A DNA stretch of 64,000 bases from Chara braunii (lineage: Eukaryota > Streptophyta > Charophyceae > Charales > Characeae). Location of the stretch: contig BFEA01000268.1 of assembly GCA_003427395.1 (NCBI GenBank), forward strand, positions 1,718,965 through 1,782,964. Direction: 5' to 3'. The translations under genes were made by a program, and so were the position numbers. The notes under the pieces were generated by a model. It was not told the DNA's origin, did not search any database, and saw only the letters and a program-made list of their open reading frames with translations. Shown in pieces: positions 1 to 12,900 of the stretch; the first letter of the stretch is position 1, and each line of letters starts with the position of its first letter.

Positions 1-412
1 GGGCTGGCGCTGTCTTCCTGTGTGAAGCGCCAGACCCATTCATACTATGAAACGATGATGATGATGTATGTTCAGGGCTGCATTACAACATTGATTGTTC
101 GGATCACTGGTATCTAAGTCTTCCGCTGTGCTATCTTATACCTTGTATTGAAAGGTCGGTTCTTGTTCTGGTCTGCACCTATATGGTATGCAACACACAC
201 CCAGCTGCCCCATACTCCTAGAGAAGACATATGAATGAGCATCATTAAGAGAATAGACAATATGAGGATCAGAAATGAAATGAACAGAAGTATGAGGATG
301 AAGGATGGACACAAAGACGGTATAAGCTGAAGATCTGAAGTGAAATGAACAGGAGTATGAAATTCTGAAGAGATGCACAGGATCATACCTTCCCTTTACT
401 CTGCCTCCTGAA

Positions 413-535
413 ATAACGTGCAAGTGGGCCGTGAAGGCACACGGGGATGTGGGCAGCTGCTGCTCAACCACAATCAACGTGGGCAGCCTTGTGCGTAAGA
501 GGCACAGTAAAAGGGGAGCTGCAAGAACAATGAAA
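413..535 (+). repeat. Conserved ~110-bp motif ending in a purine tract, copy 1
   Basis: This copy shares blocks such as CAAGTGGGCCGT, CACACGGGGATG, GCTGCTCAAC and GTGGGCAGCCTTGTGCGTAAG with copies at 47560-47672 and 50076-50190, all in + orientation. Each is preceded by CTCTGCCT and followed by a purine run (here AAAAGGGGAG). At the other two sites the motif lies just upstream of hammerhead-bearing repeat sequence. No hammerhead is visible downstream of this copy, so it is probably a solo or truncated remnant. Confidence 0.7.
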
Positions 536-1789
536 GGGGTACCCCAAGGACAACCAAAAGACTGTCTAATTATAAAATTGCTTTAATATGTTGGACATCT
601 CAAATGCTCTCGTTGTCTGCAATAGGACAAAGACTGCTTTAAAAGGGCCTTTACGAATTAGACCCCAGATGAGTACCCCAACAGCGAGGGGCCCCGTTGG
701 CCAGAACTTAAATTCACGAGCAGCAACCCGATAGACAAAGTTCCTGAGAAAATGTCACATCCATAATGAAACGAATGGTCATTTTTAACAGTCACAAACA
801 AGTCCTGAACGAACAGGTATTGGACACAGTGTTTAAGACTGAGAAAGGGTCATGTCTCCTCGATGGAAAGTCACGTCTGTTTGGCAATGAGTCAAAGGCC
901 ACAGTCCCAGTCCAGTCATAATCCCACGAGTCAGTCCTGATTCAGACCAGGAGTCCAAAAGACAGGCCCGATGGCCCAAAGCAGCAGCAGACCATGGGAA
1001 AAGATACTGGGACACACACTTTGCAACAACGGGTACTGGGCAGGAGTCCCAGACACTTGAGGCTGAATGCAGGGCACGCCAGACCAGTCCAGCACTATAA
1101 AGGACTGGCCAGCCTCCCATTTGACAGATGCTCACTTCGCATGAGAGTGTGGAAGTGCCGTGGCACTTGTGCACCAGATGTGTGTGGGCTGCACTAGGCT
1201 GAAGAGCAGCCCTATGTGAGAGTGAAGAGAGTGCTGGCTCGAGGGAAGGCAGCCATAGCTGCGCCAGCGCTAGTTAGTACATTAGTAGGGATAGTTAGTA
1301 GGAGAGTTTAGTGAGTAGTATTCAAAGTAGATCCTTGTGTGATAGGGAGTGTGCATGCATGATGAGTGGGAGTAGACCAGGACTATAGACATAGAGGGAG
1401 AGAGAGAAGAAGGCAGACGAGAGAGGGGGAGGTGTGAGCTATGGTGACACTTACCTGTTGAGCACTGTTGTTGACGTTTGGCAGCTGGCGTTGATGAGCG
1501 CCAGGCTTGGAACTCATGCTGATCAAAGAAGACTTGTAACTCTGTTCAGCGCTAAACATTTTGGACTCACGAGATTCCTCGCTTAATCTGGTTATGATAA
1601 TTGAGTTGAGCTTCCTGGTTCTCATTCATTTTCTATTGGGCTTTGTGTGAGACATCGCAATCTGTGAAACCTGTGAATATGCATGTGATCCGATGCACTC
1701 CAGCAAGTGTTGACAGTCGGGTTCCTTGCAGCTTTGATTCTGAATCTATTCACCTGGGTGGAATTGGGGCTGTTGTGGGGAAAATCTAA

Positions 1790-1790
<1 letters not shown>

Positions 1791-1856
<66 letters not shown>
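1791..1856. repeat. (CA)n microsatellite
   Basis: About 33 uninterrupted CA dinucleotides, followed within 15 bp by a short GA run. Frames that read Cys-Val or Thr-His repeats here are artefacts. Confidence 0.97.
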
Positions 1857-1858
<2 letters not shown>

Positions 1859-1978
1859 TTATGTGTCTGAGAGAGAGAGAGAGAGGGAGACAGAGAGGGA
1901 GAAAGACATGACAGGTCACTCCTGACCTGTCAGCTCTCCAACGTCGAATCCTATGTGTCCGATCCTTAGTGCTGGATC

Positions 1979-1983
<5 letters not shown>

Positions 1984-2065
<82 letters not shown>
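1984..2065. repeat. (CT)n microsatellite
   Basis: About 40 uninterrupted CT dinucleotides. The Ser-Leu and Arg-Glu open frames across it are artefacts. Confidence 0.97.
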
Positions 2066-2069
<4 letters not shown>

Positions 2070-2079
2070 TTGTCATCAT

Positions 2080-2790
2080 TATCATCAAGAGGATCATCAT
2101 CATCACCACAATCGCAATCATCATGATGATCCTGGTGATCACCATCATCATGGTCCTCCCTCTTCCCTCCATCCATTGTACCCCTACTCCCTACATAGTC
2201 CCTCCATCCATTGTCGTATTGTCGTTGCTCGCCTCCCTCTTGTTCCTCCCCTCCTCCCTCCTCCTCCCTCCATCCTCATCTCCCCACTCCCTACATACTC
2301 CCTCCTCCATTTATTGTTGTCATCCTTCCCGTCCCTCCGTTGTCGTTGCTGGCCTCCCTTGTCTTCCTCCCTCCCTCCTCCCTCCTCCTCCATCGATCAT
2401 TGTTCTCCTCCTCCTACCTCTTCATGTCGATGCCTATGCATGTGTCAATCTGTACACCTGCTTCTTCCTCCCTCGCCTCCCTCCATCGTCCCCCTTCCTC
2501 CATCCAGCATTGTTGTCCCCTCCTCTTCCCCTCATCGTTGTTAACGGCCTCCCTCCTCCATCAATCGTCAGTCTTGTACTCCGTCATTTTCCGCTTCCTG
2601 TGTCTGTGCGTGGGTGTGCAGTGTGTGCCTGCACGCGTGTGCGCAGTAGAAAGAACAACAAAAGAGACCTCACCCTCGTTGCCGTCACCATTCTTGACAT
2701 CGCCATCACTATCATCCATCGTCGTTCTCATCAACGTGCCTTTATCATAGTCTTAGTCACCGCCGCCATCGACAAAGAAAAAAAATAAAA
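2080..2790. repeat. CT/ATC-rich low-complexity block
   Basis: Pyrimidine-rich sequence dominated by CCTCC, CATCATCAT and CCATC words with loosely repeated phrases such as CTCCCTACATA. Several long frames are open on both strands because stop codons are rare in this composition. None has a recognisable domain, so no gene is called. Confidence 0.8.
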
Positions 2791-3386
2791 AATGTTGCCT
2801 CGCTGTGGTCGGCACCATTGTCCACCATCATCGTTGTCTATGTGTGCTGCACCATGGTCATCGCTGTCGTCACCGTCCTTTTCGTCCATGTGTCTTTGTG
2901 GGCCCGTGTGTTTGTCATGTGGGTGTGTGCGCGCCCGTGTGTGCATGTGTCAGTGCACTCCACTTTTCGCCGTCCTGGGCCCTTACGTCCGACCCCCAGC
3001 AGCGCTCGGCCGGTCACGGAGCCCATGGTAAGGCTGTAATGTCAGTTCCCTCCTTCCTTGTTCACACCCTCTACTCTGTTCCTCCATCTCTCTCATAGCC
3101 TGGCTTGAAGTCAACTTCTCCCTCTACCACTGAAGCCCGGGCCTACTCCGCAGGATAACACAAGAATGAAGGAAAGAAGAAGAACTCAAGCTTAAATCAA
3201 TGTGATCTACTTCCTCCTCTTGCCACCATGACCTTCCCCACGTCATCACCCCCGCAGATGGTTTGAAATTAATGAGCCAACTCTTTAATGAAGGAACGAG
3301 CAAGAATCACTGTCTGAATGATCCCCTTTTCTTCCAGTGTGGGAAGAGCTCTCCACTCCACTTAGTATGGCTGCTAGCTATGGCGG

Positions 3387-3530
3387 CTGATCCATGCCTA
3401 GCAGGCAAGCACGGATATCCAAAGGACTATGCAACTACTAAAGCACTGAGCAGTCGTACTGATCCATGCCAAGCAGGCAAGCACGGATATCCAAAGGACT
3501 ATGCAACTGCTAAAGCACTGAGCAGTCATA
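3387..3530 (+). repeat. Two-copy 72-bp tandem duplication
   Basis: A 72-bp unit beginning CTGATCCATGCC occurs twice head to tail (starts 3387 and 3459) with only a few substitutions, pointing to a recent local duplication. Confidence 0.95.
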
Positions 3531-3877
3531 TGCACTGCCCCAAGGGGGGGGGGGGAAGGCTCAGGATATATTCATCAGCACTCACTAATGACTCGTTTAG
3601 GGTGTCAGCACAGGTGCTGTCATCTGCATATCTGTGATAATTTCCGAGGTTTACCATGGTTTCCTTCAATGGTCATGTTACCCAACAACGACTGTCCAGT
3701 CTTGCTAACCTTGCAAATTGATAGTCCCAGTGGTTTCCAAGCCGGAAGACAAGGATACGTCGTTGCCAAGCATTTCACTGTTTTCTCTTTTGATGTCTTA
3801 GGACCTACCATGTTTCTGGAAATAGGCTGACTGTGATTGGATGTTTGCTCATGGTGCTTCATATGCTCTGTTTCCAG

Positions 3878-3987
3878 GCCGAATGCGTTGCCTTGCTGCT
3901 CTTGGGAGATGGGCAGAGCTAAATGAGGCTTGTCGAGAGAACTGGAATGATGCTGACGATCCAGCTCGTCTGGAGATGGCGCCGTTG
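3878..3987 (+). CDS. TOR: TOR exon ([12 protein letters not shown] segment)
   Basis: Acceptor TTTCCAG and donor GTAAGT are clear. The first two bases complete a glycine codon begun in the previous exon, then 36 codons read [17 protein letters not shown] through to LEMAPL, matching the plant TOR segment around GRMRCLAAL. Confidence 0.93.
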
Positions 3988-6900
3988 GTAAGTTCTGAGG
4001 AGTGCAACTGTGCCCAGTGAAGTTATAATACCATAGACACCTAAAGACGAAATAGCAAATATGTAAAGTATCTCTCTCGCCAGCCGAGGCACAAAGTGCA
4101 GGCCTGGTGCACTTTTTTCCGATTTATTCGATTTGTGGATGTGGGGAATTCAGGATGGTCAGGACGGACAGTTTGATGTGGCTAAGTCAAGCATGTTCCC
4201 TGCTTTGCTTTTGTTTCTGCAATGGAGGTGTCAGGTGTTGGCCAACAAACCAGTTGCGATAACAGTGAAGGAATGAACGATAATCAATGTCTGAATGATA
4301 TCCCTTACTGCCAGTGTAGGAAGACCCTCCTTTAGCCCCCTTTCCCTCTCCACCACAGCAGGTATAACGTTTGAGAAAGTTGGCCTTTCTTGCGGTATGC
4401 AGATGGTAGGGATGGTCGTTTTTTCATCCATTAAAGCAACCAACCGAGTGGTTACCAACCCCCATGCCATGGCTGGATGGGCAGCAGTGTTCTGAAGTGT
4501 GCCAAGCTGAGCAAAATACGGTCCTATGTGGCCTCACTTTTGTTTGTGCTTGATGTCTAGGCGGCATGTGGTCAAACTTGCGGTGGTGTAATGGCTGGGA
4601 CCATCATGCTAGTTGTGTAGACGTATTTTTCCAAACAGTTGCGCTAAACTCCAGGGCATTGTATTTCTCAATCGTTGGATACATAATGTGATTGTCCATC
4701 CATTAAAGCTGGCGCGACAGTGAGAAGATTAGCATTGCCCATGCACGAGGATGACATGCATAAATCGAGAAATGGTGCGCATGCACAACATAGAAAAAAC
4801 GGGCGACACAGTCAGTGCGGTCGCCCAAGTCATCCCGGCCAGGGTCTCGGCCACACCCCATCGCCGCAGAAGAGTACGAGTGGTCGAGGATGTAGAACAC
4901 AGAATCTACAATCCCATGACGAGCATACAAGACCTGGAGCTTGACCCGGTGGAATGGGCTTGAAAAACAACCACCCCCAAAACAACAGTGGCACGCCACA
5001 CCAGCATCCTACTACCCTACCAGACTGAGCTACAGACTGAGAAGAAGGTCAGCCAACACACAGCAAACCCTCATGCAACAGTGGGACAAGCACCTCGTCG
5101 GGGGCCTGGGAAACCAGACCAAAATTTCCAAAATTTCGTGGTAAGTGCCACTGTCCATCTAAAATGCGAGGGTGTGAAGCATGCAGTGGCTGATCTACTG
5201 CCACTGCCGTTCAGTCAATGGCTCAGCAAACGGAGATCTCTAGCCGCTTTAGCAGATTTCGACAAAATTTGCACCCTCTGCGAAGTCGGCACTCTGGAGG
5301 ACCTTCCACACTGCTTACTCACTTGCCCGCAGGCAGCTCAACTCTGGGTCAGGTTGGCAAACCTTTGGGAAGCAGCCACATCCTCTCCCCTGCCAGACAA
5401 CCCAGTGCCCACACTCACCGGCCTTAAACCACCAGTACACCCAAGGCTAAATGGACGAGCCTGAAGTTGAATTTTCCCGAGCCTAAAAGCTACCAGCACC
5501 CCAGCTTGGAAAGTGGAGGGTGGTACCGGTACCGCCCACTTTGAAACTGAACAGTGCTGCGTCGTTTTCACTTGTGTGCCACCCTGGCAAACTCTCAGCA
5601 AAAATCAGCCCCTGTATCTGGCGAGAAACTGGGCCTTGGGCGCCAATACGAAAATGACCAAAGAAAAAAAAAAAAAAAAACAGGCTGGTGCCAAGAAGCG
5701 CGCCCGTATCTAACCTGGAATGGGTGGAGATTCATACAGCTCAAACAAAAGTTACAAAACTAAATTCCACTGGTAATTCTCAAAAGGTCGGCGGCTGTTG
5801 CGCCCGTGAAAACAGCCACCTGTCACTCTGCTGGGGGCGTTCTGTCCCCACTCATTTTGCGTTTAGCCCGTTATAACAGGCGCCAGTGGCGGATTGGGGG
5901 CTGCTTGCCCCCACAGCCATCTCCCCTGGATGCATAAAGCCCTCGATCACAGGTAGATGCTTGCAGTGAGTATGCTGGGTGCAAAAGAAATGGCCGCCCA
6001 CCAGACTGGAAGAGTACAAAAACGCCCTGCCAGGAACATCTTTAAAAAAAAAAAGGGAACGCAAAGAGTTCCTCTGAATCTGGAGCAAGACCGAGGCCAG
6101 GGCCATTCGAATTGACAGCACTCCCAGTTCTCTCTTGGTTTTTTTTTTTTTTTTTTTTCCCTTTGTTGTTGTTGCTATTTTCTTCTACTCGTTTTGAAGA
6201 GAGAACATGCGGGTGCTGCTCCCGACCAGGGGACAGCCGGTAGCAACAGGGACCATGCCAACAGGACCAATCCCTGTGCCTCGCCTCAGGTCCCCTCCCC
6301 TACGAACGTCAGCAGAATCTGCTCAATGCCGATGGGGGGATACAGTGGTCTATCTCTAGGTGGCGGGCGCCAAGCATGCCCAGAAAGGTACATGAGGCCA
6401 ATGGGGATTGAACCCACGACCTCCTGAATGCCACTTGCGAGCCTTACCAACTGAGCTAAGCTGCTGGATCTCATTTGTTGGGATGTAACTTTCTGAGGTG
6501 TTCACAATTTCGGAGTCATTGGGAGCTGTCAGACTATCTTTCCAAAAACCATCCTCGTGACATGTTTTCCTGAAGTATCCGTTGCTGATAGTCTATACGA
6601 TTTTGACCCGAGGAGCCATGCTGGCCTTCTTGTGTGGCCATGTGTGTTGGCCTCCTTTTCCATCCGGGTGAATGGACACTAATGGAGTGTTATGCATGGC
6701 AGGCGGCAACAGCAGCGTGGAATATGGGCCAGTGGGAACAAATGAGCAGTTATGTCACTGTTTTGGATAATGGTACCCCTCTGAACTCGAGAATGACAAC
6801 GCCAGTTATGGGGGGCATGCTGCAGCGCAGATCGATCTCTGGTGATGGTCCATTCTTCAAGGCTGTGCTCGCCGTTCATAATGGGCAGGTATTTGTCTCT

Positions 6901-9900
6901 TCACTTGCCTACCGTTGATTTTGATGTCGTAATGGAGTTGATTGTGTGGGTGGCAGATGGTGGTGTGCAGGAGCATCCTGGACTGTTCAATGTCCAAACT
7001 GCACGATTAGGCAGGTAACTGCGAGGTGATGCGTATGTCAATGATTGATGGAAGAGATGATGTGAGGTAATGGAGAGGAGAAAGCTGCTAGATGATCTGA
7101 GGGAAGAATCACGGATCACTTTGTACTATAGCACATTTCTCCTTGTAGTGAAATGAGGAACAGAGTTTCTGAGTATGTGGCATCGTTCACTAAGTTCAGC
7201 CGTTCTTTATCATTCATGCCTCTGCTGTCTCTTATAAATGTCAGTATATGGTTGGCACTGTGCCGTCAACCAATGACAGTTGGAGCTTCAACTATTGGTC
7301 AAATAATGAGGGTACAATGTTCAAATGCCCTCATGCGGAAAGGTCAGTAGGCCCTAAACTGGCTGCCCGATTTTGGCTGGGCCAAGCAGGCCTCTAGGGG
7401 ATGCAGGGTGAGCGTGGGCACGGTAGCTTACTGGAAGGAGTGCAGACCGAATCCCCATCATACTTGACCTGTCCTGAATCGCTTCGGACTCTGGCCGCCA
7501 GTACTCAAGGAGGTCAGGTAACAGCCAGAGAGAGGCTGCCAGTAGGCTAGGTGAGCAACCGCATGTGCAGCAATGCCCAGCGGCCAGGAAACCTGGGTGC
7601 CGACCGGAGTACATTCTGGCCAAGAGCCCACCAGGAGGCCGCGGGAGAGAGTGCAACAACAGTGCGCAGTAAGGTGGGTAACGGCTATGAAAGCTGTGCG
7701 AGCGAGTCATAGCAAGAGAGAACGGAAAGTGGAATACAGAGAGAGAGAGGGGGGGGGGGGGGCAGGAAGTGGGGGGGAGAGAGAGAAGGGGCGAGAAATG
7801 GAGGGAGGAGGGGAAGCGTGGGGGCGCTCGACACGAGCTGACCACAGACGTGCACCACCTGTATGAGGTCAAAGTACATCCCTCTCTTACAGGGAGTTTC
7901 TTTCATATGTCAAGGGCTGGTAAGGTTTTGCTTGTACGGAAGTAAACCACATGCTCTACCACTTGTGCAGGCCCTCGTCAATTCCTTCGAGTTGCAGCCT
8001 TGCGACCATACTCCCCAGGCAAAGTGCTTAACGCGTTACCTAGGTCTCTTATCGAATCGCTCACAAAAACCACCAGGTGTTGATCAAGGACCAACACTCA
8101 TCGTATACGGCATGGACTAGCAGGTCATTTTTTAATTTAAGAATTCAAATAAAAATTGGATTATATAATTATCTGAGTTTTTTGTTTAGATTGCAATTTC
8201 AAGTCAACTGTTCTGAAAATTTGGTATTGAATAATTTCATCTCAGAGATCCAGCGTTATTGAAATGTAGCATCTTTGTAAAGCAACATCGTTTTTCACAC
8301 ACACTGAGAGAGAGAGAGAGAGAGAGAGAGAGGGTGTAATTGGGGAATCAAGCTTTGTCCCGGCACTGGGGTTCACACACGAAATTGCGCTTGTTCTGCA
8401 TTCTAGCGACGAAAGGGGAAAGTTGATTGCAGGAGTGGCCTCAATCTATTGCGGCGAGGCTAAGGCAGTTTCAAGGATTAGCAAAAACGAAACCAGTCCA
8501 CAATAATTTTGAGACTGGCAAATGTATTGTGTTTCAAGGATTTTGCGCTAGCGCCGACTGGTAAGCGCTAATTCAGCGCGCTAACTACTGCGTCCGCACA
8601 TCTGTGAATTACCTTCAACCGACGCAAAATCTTGCCCCGCGCAGGTTTTCACGCGCGCGCCATCTCCCTTTCAAACAGGGAAACGAAAGGTGGGAAACAG
8701 AAAGTGTGATCACGCTGCTCCTCGCCACGCCTTCGGGCGTGGTTATTCACGACAAGAGACAGGAGAGACAGGTGAAGAGGGGAGAGGAAGAGAGGAGAAG
8801 TGGGGAGCAATGAGCAAAAGGGGAGAAGAGTAGGGGCACCTAAGTTAAGGAAAAGCCAACAGACGTGAGGGAAAAGAGAAGGAAAGCGAGCAAGTTTCTC
8901 CGAAGAAGGAAAGGAGAAAAGCAATGAGAAAGGAAAGGAAGTTCAGCTTTGGGCGAGAGCGGCCGCGTGCCCGCGCGACCAGGGCCCACCAATCCTCGAG
9001 CCACCATTCGACATTAGTGTTCCCTCTCGCGCGCGTGAACACGCACACACCTCCCTATTCGAACTCTGAACTCTCGGCGGGAAAGGGAGGAAGGGACAAG
9101 GGCAAGGGACAGCCACACCACACCACGCCTTTGGGTGTGGCCATCCCTAATGCAAGAAAGGGACAGAGGGAGAAAAAGGGAGGAGTTGGAGAAGAAGGAG
9201 AAGACACACCAAAACGAGAATACAGGCGAGAAAGAGACGAGAGAGCCACGACACAAGAAGGAAAAGACAAGAGAGACGAGGAAGGGAGAACATCGCCCTC
9301 TAGAGGAACAGCCGACACTACAGGCAGGCGAGCCATCATACACATTGGAAGGTTAGCGCTGTCCTTCTCGACAACAAAGGTAAGATCGCGACATCTAACC
9401 TACGTTCAGCAAACAGAGCTCGAGTGATAGGACCAGCGCAAGGTTAACACACTTGAACGGAGCAGCGAAATTGATCCAGGGGAGAAAACGACAAAAGGAG
9501 TTTCCAGCTATCATCACGAGCACTCGACGAAACTCGAAATAGGGAAAGTAGAACAACCTACACCAACGATCCACAACACTCATATTGGACGCGACGCACA
9601 CCATGGACAAAACATTCATTACTATTGAACACGAGATCCAGGAAGTCATCACGCAGTTACAAACAGTAGCCTCGCTAACCTGAAACGGTAGGAACCACGA
9701 ATCCCTCCCACCCCACACCTCCAGCTTCCGTCCAAATAGTTTGAATCGCACTCACCCGTTCCCCACTTCCTCTCTCCACCACCGACACCCACTCAACTCT
9801 CCCACCCACTCTTCGGATCCTGCTACCAACTCTCTACCCACCCCCATCCATACCCCATCGGTCCCATCTACCACAAGATTTAAGACCCCACCTTAATTCC

Positions 9901-12900
9901 TCACTCCGACTCCCCACCACAATTCCCATCATACCCCCCGTGAATCCTTACTCCTTTGGACCCCTCTCCTCAATCCGTCATTCTCCCACATATGTGGACC
10001 CCTCCCCTCACCCCGCCAAGCTCCTACACACCCGGACTCCCCCCGTGACCCTACCCATCCCAACGCCTCACCCTGACTCTCAAACTAACCCCACAACCCC
10101 TTCTTACGCTCTTCCACCAGACCCACCCGCCCTCCCTTCAACACCCCAACGCCCCCCCTCCATCGTCTCCAAGCACTATCTACACACCACTCACACATCA
10201 CCAAGCTCCCCGGCAACATTCAACCCTTTCTCCAACCAACCTCCATGCCAATCTCCCCAGCCTCTCCACCCCATCACTCCCTACTCCATATCGACGAGCC
10301 CCACACATTACGGTCCCACTACTCATTACCTCGCCTCTACGATTAAGATTCATTCCTTTATTGACATTTACTAGTATTAGAATTTCACAACCTTCATTAA
10401 TACAACTCTATGATGATTTATTATTATTAATCTATTATTACTAAATTAAACATTTCCGAGACATTACGAAACATTACTAGCTACAATACAGTCAATATCA
10501 TTATACTAACGATTTTGGTTTCGTCCAACCTCTTTCCCTATTTTGGACTCGTTCCAATTATGGAAAACGAGGCAGGTTGGGAAAACCATTGCCAGGCACC
10601 CCGTTGCATCGCTCGCCAAATTGCCCTCTCGCCCAAATCTAGACCAGATCTTACGGTGGAGAGGCCTAACTTTGTCGAAACCTGCTGGATACATCCACCA
10701 CTCGCGAGCAGATTTCACCTCCCCCGGGCGGGGAGGTAAAGCTCTGGTGCCTGGATTTTTTGCCAAAATCTCGATCTTGTGCTCAATTAATTCTCTCAGT
10801 TTCATTCGCGACTTCGGATCGATTCTCAGGCTCCCCAAGTAGGGAGGCGAAGCTCTGTCGGAAATTATTGCTGAAACTCGTCAAAGGCCAGGAACCGACT
10901 CCGACTTCTCAAGAAGTACAGATTCCCCTAATCAAGCGGCCCAACACGAATTATCACATCTTCAGCTATCATCGAAGAGATTAAGACCTGAAAAGAGGGA
11001 ATATCTAGACATCCTTTTTAGTAGCTCATTGGTTAATTTATTTATTCATCTATTTATTCATTTATTCAAATTTTTCTTTATTCATTACTTCCCTAAATCG
11101 ATCATACCCACCCTAGCGCAGGAACAAAACAAGATAAGGTAACTTGGACAGAATAGCCCAACACAAACCAAGGAAGAGACACTTCACCAAGTCTGGCAAC
11201 AATATCCTAAATAACTGGGCAAAAGTCGAAGCCAGTCAGACAGGAGTGAAGGACAAGAGGCAAAGTTTAAGGGAATGCAATGGAGGGAATGGGAATCGAA
11301 AAACAGAACTGGCTAGCAGAACAGACCAAAACACATCGGGTGAGGAGTTGAAACTGGTCGAGGCGGAAGAACAGAGGAAGGAAGAAGTGGTAGTGTACGA
11401 GTACCCAAAGGAGCAGATTCCGAAGCTCGACGAATGTCACAAAAAACATGCAGTGTTGTTTACCTTCTCCAGGAAAAGCCAAGAGTTGAATCGCCCAACA
11501 AAGCTAAAATGGATGTGGGAAGGTCTGGAATCAGTGCAAGGAACGGAACCGGAAGTATCATTCCCCCCACAAACAAGAAACGTAATAATGGTAATTTTCA
11601 CGGATCCGACCTACGCAGACTTCTCGAGGAACAAGACTTTCACCTGCAACTCCTCAGTAGTCATTGTGCATCTGTGGAAACCAGACACCCCCTTCCAAAT
11701 GACACCCTCGTGCTACAGACAAGAACTGATGAAAAAGTACTTCTGGGCACAATTCAATAATGTCCACGAGAGACTGCACGAAGGAATAAAGGAACGCTTG
11801 CAAATGGAGTATGGCCATCTGAAAATCGTGGAGTGGATAGTCCCGATGCCAGACTTTTTGGTGCCGCAACACAATACAATGACAGGCTGCCTGGACCTAG
11901 GCAACAACATCCCCCCACAAATGCCTGACTATTGGTTCTTCATCATGAGAGACAAAACAATCAAGGTGACAGTTTCCAGCAAAAGCAATCCATTGTGCTA
12001 AGAGAGGGCACATGGGAACAGACCCCAGCTGCCCGAAAAACTTGGAGACAACTAAACCAAGGGTACTCAGACAAAGAAGTCTGGCAGAAGTGGAGGATGA
12101 GCCAGGCTTCTGGTACGTGAGAAGCAACCAGTACGTGGGGTGGATCTTCAACGACAACCTGCCAGTCTCGGACTGGGTCTGGGTACTGGAAGGTGAACCT
12201 ACCCCGAAGCTTGATGTTTACCCCCCCTCGGACAGCAGATGGCAGACCATGAAAGTCGAAAAGAAATCAGCGAAAGCCTTTACGAGGGACCCGGTGCTAA
12301 ATCTAGAAAGAATCCAAGAAGAACGCTGCCTTAAGGACTTGCTCATGGATCTGAACGAGACAGGGGAAATGACAGAAAAGAAAATGCTAGAGAAGGAAAA
12401 AAGCAGACAAGAAAGAGAACGGGAGATGGAGGCAGAGAGGAAGAAAACACCGTCAACGTACTCAAGAAGGGGTCAACAGAAGATAAGCAACAACGGGAGG
12501 GAACAGAGGGAATGGAGGTGGACAACTCTCAATCAGCACTGGATGGGGCTGGAGAGGAGGACCAACAGGGAACAGAAATAGAAGGCAAAGCGATGGTGGG
12601 GGAAAAAAGGACGAAGCCGGAGGAAGGGAAAGGCACAACAACCAAAAGGATTCAAACGGAGGAAGAGGAGGAGAAAGAAGGCCTTCACAATGAAGAGAAG
12701 AATGCCCCATGGGGAGACGCCTCCTTGGAAGAGCTTAAAGAATATATCCAAAAGGCAAAGAGGGAGAGGGAATCCAGATTTGAGCTGCAAATGGCCTACT
12801 ACAGAGAGGAAGAAAAACTCATGCAAAGAGCGGGAACAACAACACACAACCACCCCTCCCGGTGTCGGCAAATCCCTATGGCCTGCTGGAGAAGGAAGAA

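Larger units (their letters stand above)
1..3877. other. Upstream TOR intron or gene-proximal non-coding sequence
   Basis: No exon is supported here. The first TOR exon at 3878 enters in the middle of a glycine codon, so a further upstream exon exists, but none of the reading frames in this stretch resembles the TOR segment that should precede it. The stretch is taken to be intron. It holds a copy of the 47-50 kb element motif (413-535), CA and CT microsatellites, a CT-rich low-complexity block and a 72-bp tandem duplication. Many frames stay open in the CT-rich part only because of base composition. Confidence 0.6.

Noticed and set aside
1969-2788. Long open frames (up to ~220 codons) in the CT-rich region
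   Set aside because: Open in several frames on both strands because of pyrimidine-rich composition and microsatellites; no domain or codon signal.
6397-6474. Minus-strand tRNA gene
   Set aside because: A and B boxes and T-arm are good, but acceptor and anticodon stems do not pair, and a body with poly(A) follows; it is a SINE head.
8924-9427. 167-codon Arg/Glu-rich open frame
   Set aside because: Purine-rich composition inside the repeat-bearing 5' region of LINE A; no similarity to known proteins.
9940-10374. 144-codon Pro/Ser/Thr-rich open frame
   Set aside because: C-rich low complexity resembling LINE 3' sequence; no domain.
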